The notes under the pieces are model-generated. The model ran no database searches and was not told where the DNA came from. It worked only from the letters and a program-made list of their open reading frames with translations. Positions 63,090-64,000 of a stretch of DNA of 64,000 nt are shown here, piece by piece. The stretch is from positions 434,001 to 498,000 of the forward strand of contig NZ_JAFCMB010000003.1 of NCBI RefSeq assembly GCF_018130145.1, given 5' to 3'. Source of the DNA: Bradyrhizobium sp. AUGA SZCCT0176 (GTDB taxonomy: Bacteria > Pseudomonadota > Alphaproteobacteria > Rhizobiales > Xanthobacteraceae). The first letter of the stretch is position 1; the number at the start of each line of letters is the position of its first letter. A program made the translations under genes and the position numbers.

Positions 63090-63392
63090 CTAATGCCCGC
63101 TATGGGTCTTCTTCATCGCCTCCAGCTTCTCGGGACTGGCGGTGCCCTGAAACTTCGACTTCCAGGTCTCATAGGGCATGCCGTAGACCGCCTCGCGGCT
63201 CTCATCCTTGCTGATCGCCACACCTTTGCCGTCGGCCGCTTCCTTCATCCAGTTCGACAGGCAGTTGCGGCAGAAGCCGGCCAGGTTCATCAGGTCGATG
63301 TTCTGGACGTCGGTCCGGGTGCGCAGGTGCTCGACCAGGCGCCGGAAAACGGCGGCTTCCAGTTCTGTTCTGGTTTTGTCGTCAATTGTCAT
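63090..63392 (-). CDS. DUF1244 protein with a Cys-x2-Cys motif
   Basis: A 100-residue protein of the DUF1244 family. It is helical, with VFRRLVEHLRTRTDVQNIDL and the short cysteine motif FCRNCLSNWMKEAADGKG. The cysteines may bind a metal or act in redox. The start at MTIDDKTRTE is supported by the family and by the lack of a match upstream. It is near gapR and DUF1036. Function unknown. Confidence 0.88.
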   Translation of the reverse strand: MTIDDKTRTELEAAVFRRLVEHLRTRTDVQNIDLMNLAGFCRNCLSNWMKEAADGKGVAISKDESREAVYGMPYETWKSKFQGTASPEKLEAMKKTHSGH

Positions 63393-63589
63393 GGCTTGGT
63401 CCCGCAGGGTTATTCCTGAGCATATTGATATCAGGTGGGAATTGTCACAGATTTTGCCATATCGGCGCGCAAACCAGCGCGGACCGGGTTGAATCCGGAC
63501 GTCCCGCATCGTGGGAAACGCGCTTGCCGGGCGTTGACAGCTCCCGCCGGGCAAGCGAAATCGTCAATGATTTGATATAGCTTCGCCAT

Positions 63590-64000
63590 ATGATCGGAAC
63601 AGATTCTCTGCCTTCACGCCTCTTCCCCGCTCGCCTGACCGCCGGCCTCCTGCCGGCGCTGGCGTTGGCGGTGATGGGCCTGTGGAACAGTTCCGCGGCT
63701 GCTGACTTTCGCCTCTGCAACAACACCTCGAGCCGGGTCGGCATCGCGCTCGGCTACAAGGACGCCGAGGGCTGGACCACCGAGGGCTGGTGGAACGTCT
63801 CCTCGCGCAGTTGCGAGACGCTGCTGCGCGGAACGCTTGTCGCACGGTTCTATTATATCTACGCGCTCGACTATGACCGCGGCGGCGAATGGTCGGGGCA
63901 GGCCTTCATGTGTTCGCGTGACAAGGAATTCACCATCAAGGGTACCGAGAATTGCCTGGCGCGCGGTTTTGACCGCACCGGGTTCTTCGAGGTCGACACC
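63590..64000 (+). CDS. DUF1036 exported protein, cut by the right edge
   Basis: The first 137 codons of a secreted protein are present. A signal peptide (LLPALALAVMGLWNSSAAA) precedes DFRLCNNTSSRVGIALGYKD and GWTTEGWWNVSSRSCETLL, the DUF1036 pattern, with conserved Cys and aromatic residues, then GFFEVDT at the edge. It is probably a small periplasmic or outer-membrane protein. Function unknown. The rest lies right of the window. Confidence 0.88.
   Translation, partial: MIGTDSLPSRLFPARLTAGLLPALALAVMGLWNSSAAADFRLCNNTSSRVGIALGYKDAEGWTTEGWWNVSSRSCETLLRGTLVARFYYIYALDYDRGGEWSGQAFMCSRDKEFTIKGTENCLARGFDRTGFFEVDT

Overview
This 64 kb window is high-GC chromosomal DNA of an alphaproteobacterium, most probably Bradyrhizobium or a close relative in the Nitrobacteraceae. 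The evidence is paired phasins, a proton-translocating PntAA/PntAB/PntB transhydrogenase, a tRNA-His gene of the alphaproteobacterial type (no encoded G-1, A73), GapR/DUF1244/DUF1036 genes, an ICE-type Irr box, a GAAC-N7-GAAC LexA box, a TTAA-N7-TTAA CtrA site, and many palindromic intergenic repeats of kinds I recall from Bradyrhizobium genomes. No phage, insertion sequence, CRISPR or conjugative element was seen. This is core and semi-core chromosome with repeat insertions.

Layout. 0-4 kb: truncated ParA, small envelope proteins, tRNA-His and two phasins. 4-9 kb: a large cytosolic PdhS/PleC/DivJ-type histidine kinase and a serine/threonine dehydratase-like enzyme. 9-12 kb: iron ABC transporter futA-futB behind two Irr boxes. 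12-16 kb: succinyl-CoA:3-ketoacid CoA-transferase, AsmA and an unknown protein. 16.7-21.3 kb: a six-GAF histidine kinase overlapping its receiver protein. 21.4-22 kb: a 0.5 kb repeat with a long nested hairpin. 22.3-28.7 kb: a carbohydrate-type ABC operon (no ATPase) facing a polyamine-type ABC operon (no binding protein). 28.8-36 kb: TTC38-like protein, divergent glycerol-3-phosphate dehydrogenase, PAS-GGDEF-EAL protein, L-2-hydroxyglutarate dehydrogenase-like oxidase. 36-43.4 kb: small proteins (one behind a LexA box), diguanylate cyclase, purEK, aqpZ, rpsU, TPR lipoprotein. 43.5-49 kb: cupin, ChaA, hydrolase, pntB-pntAB-pntAA, cytochrome aa3 subunit IV. 49-54.5 kb: AbrB-Doc toxin-antitoxin pair, exported intradiol-dioxygenase-like protein, M3 oligopeptidase, XRE regulator with an unknown partner, TerC. 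54.5-64 kb: TacA-like sigma-54 activator behind a CtrA site, L,D-transpeptidase followed by a MepK-like endopeptidase, adenylate cyclase-TPR protein, GapR, DUF1244, DUF1036.

Shared themes are cell-cycle and envelope control (PdhS-like kinase, CtrA site, TacA-like activator, GapR, peptidoglycan enzymes), iron control through Irr, polyhydroxyalkanoate granules, and uptake of organic nitrogen and carbon. The most unusual material is non-coding: palindromic repeats sit between the binding-protein and first permease genes of both ABC operons that encode a binding protein; two hairpin repeats share a 42-base core but have different complementary arms; and at two genes a repeat appears to supply the stop codon. 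All calls come from reading the sequence. No database search was run.
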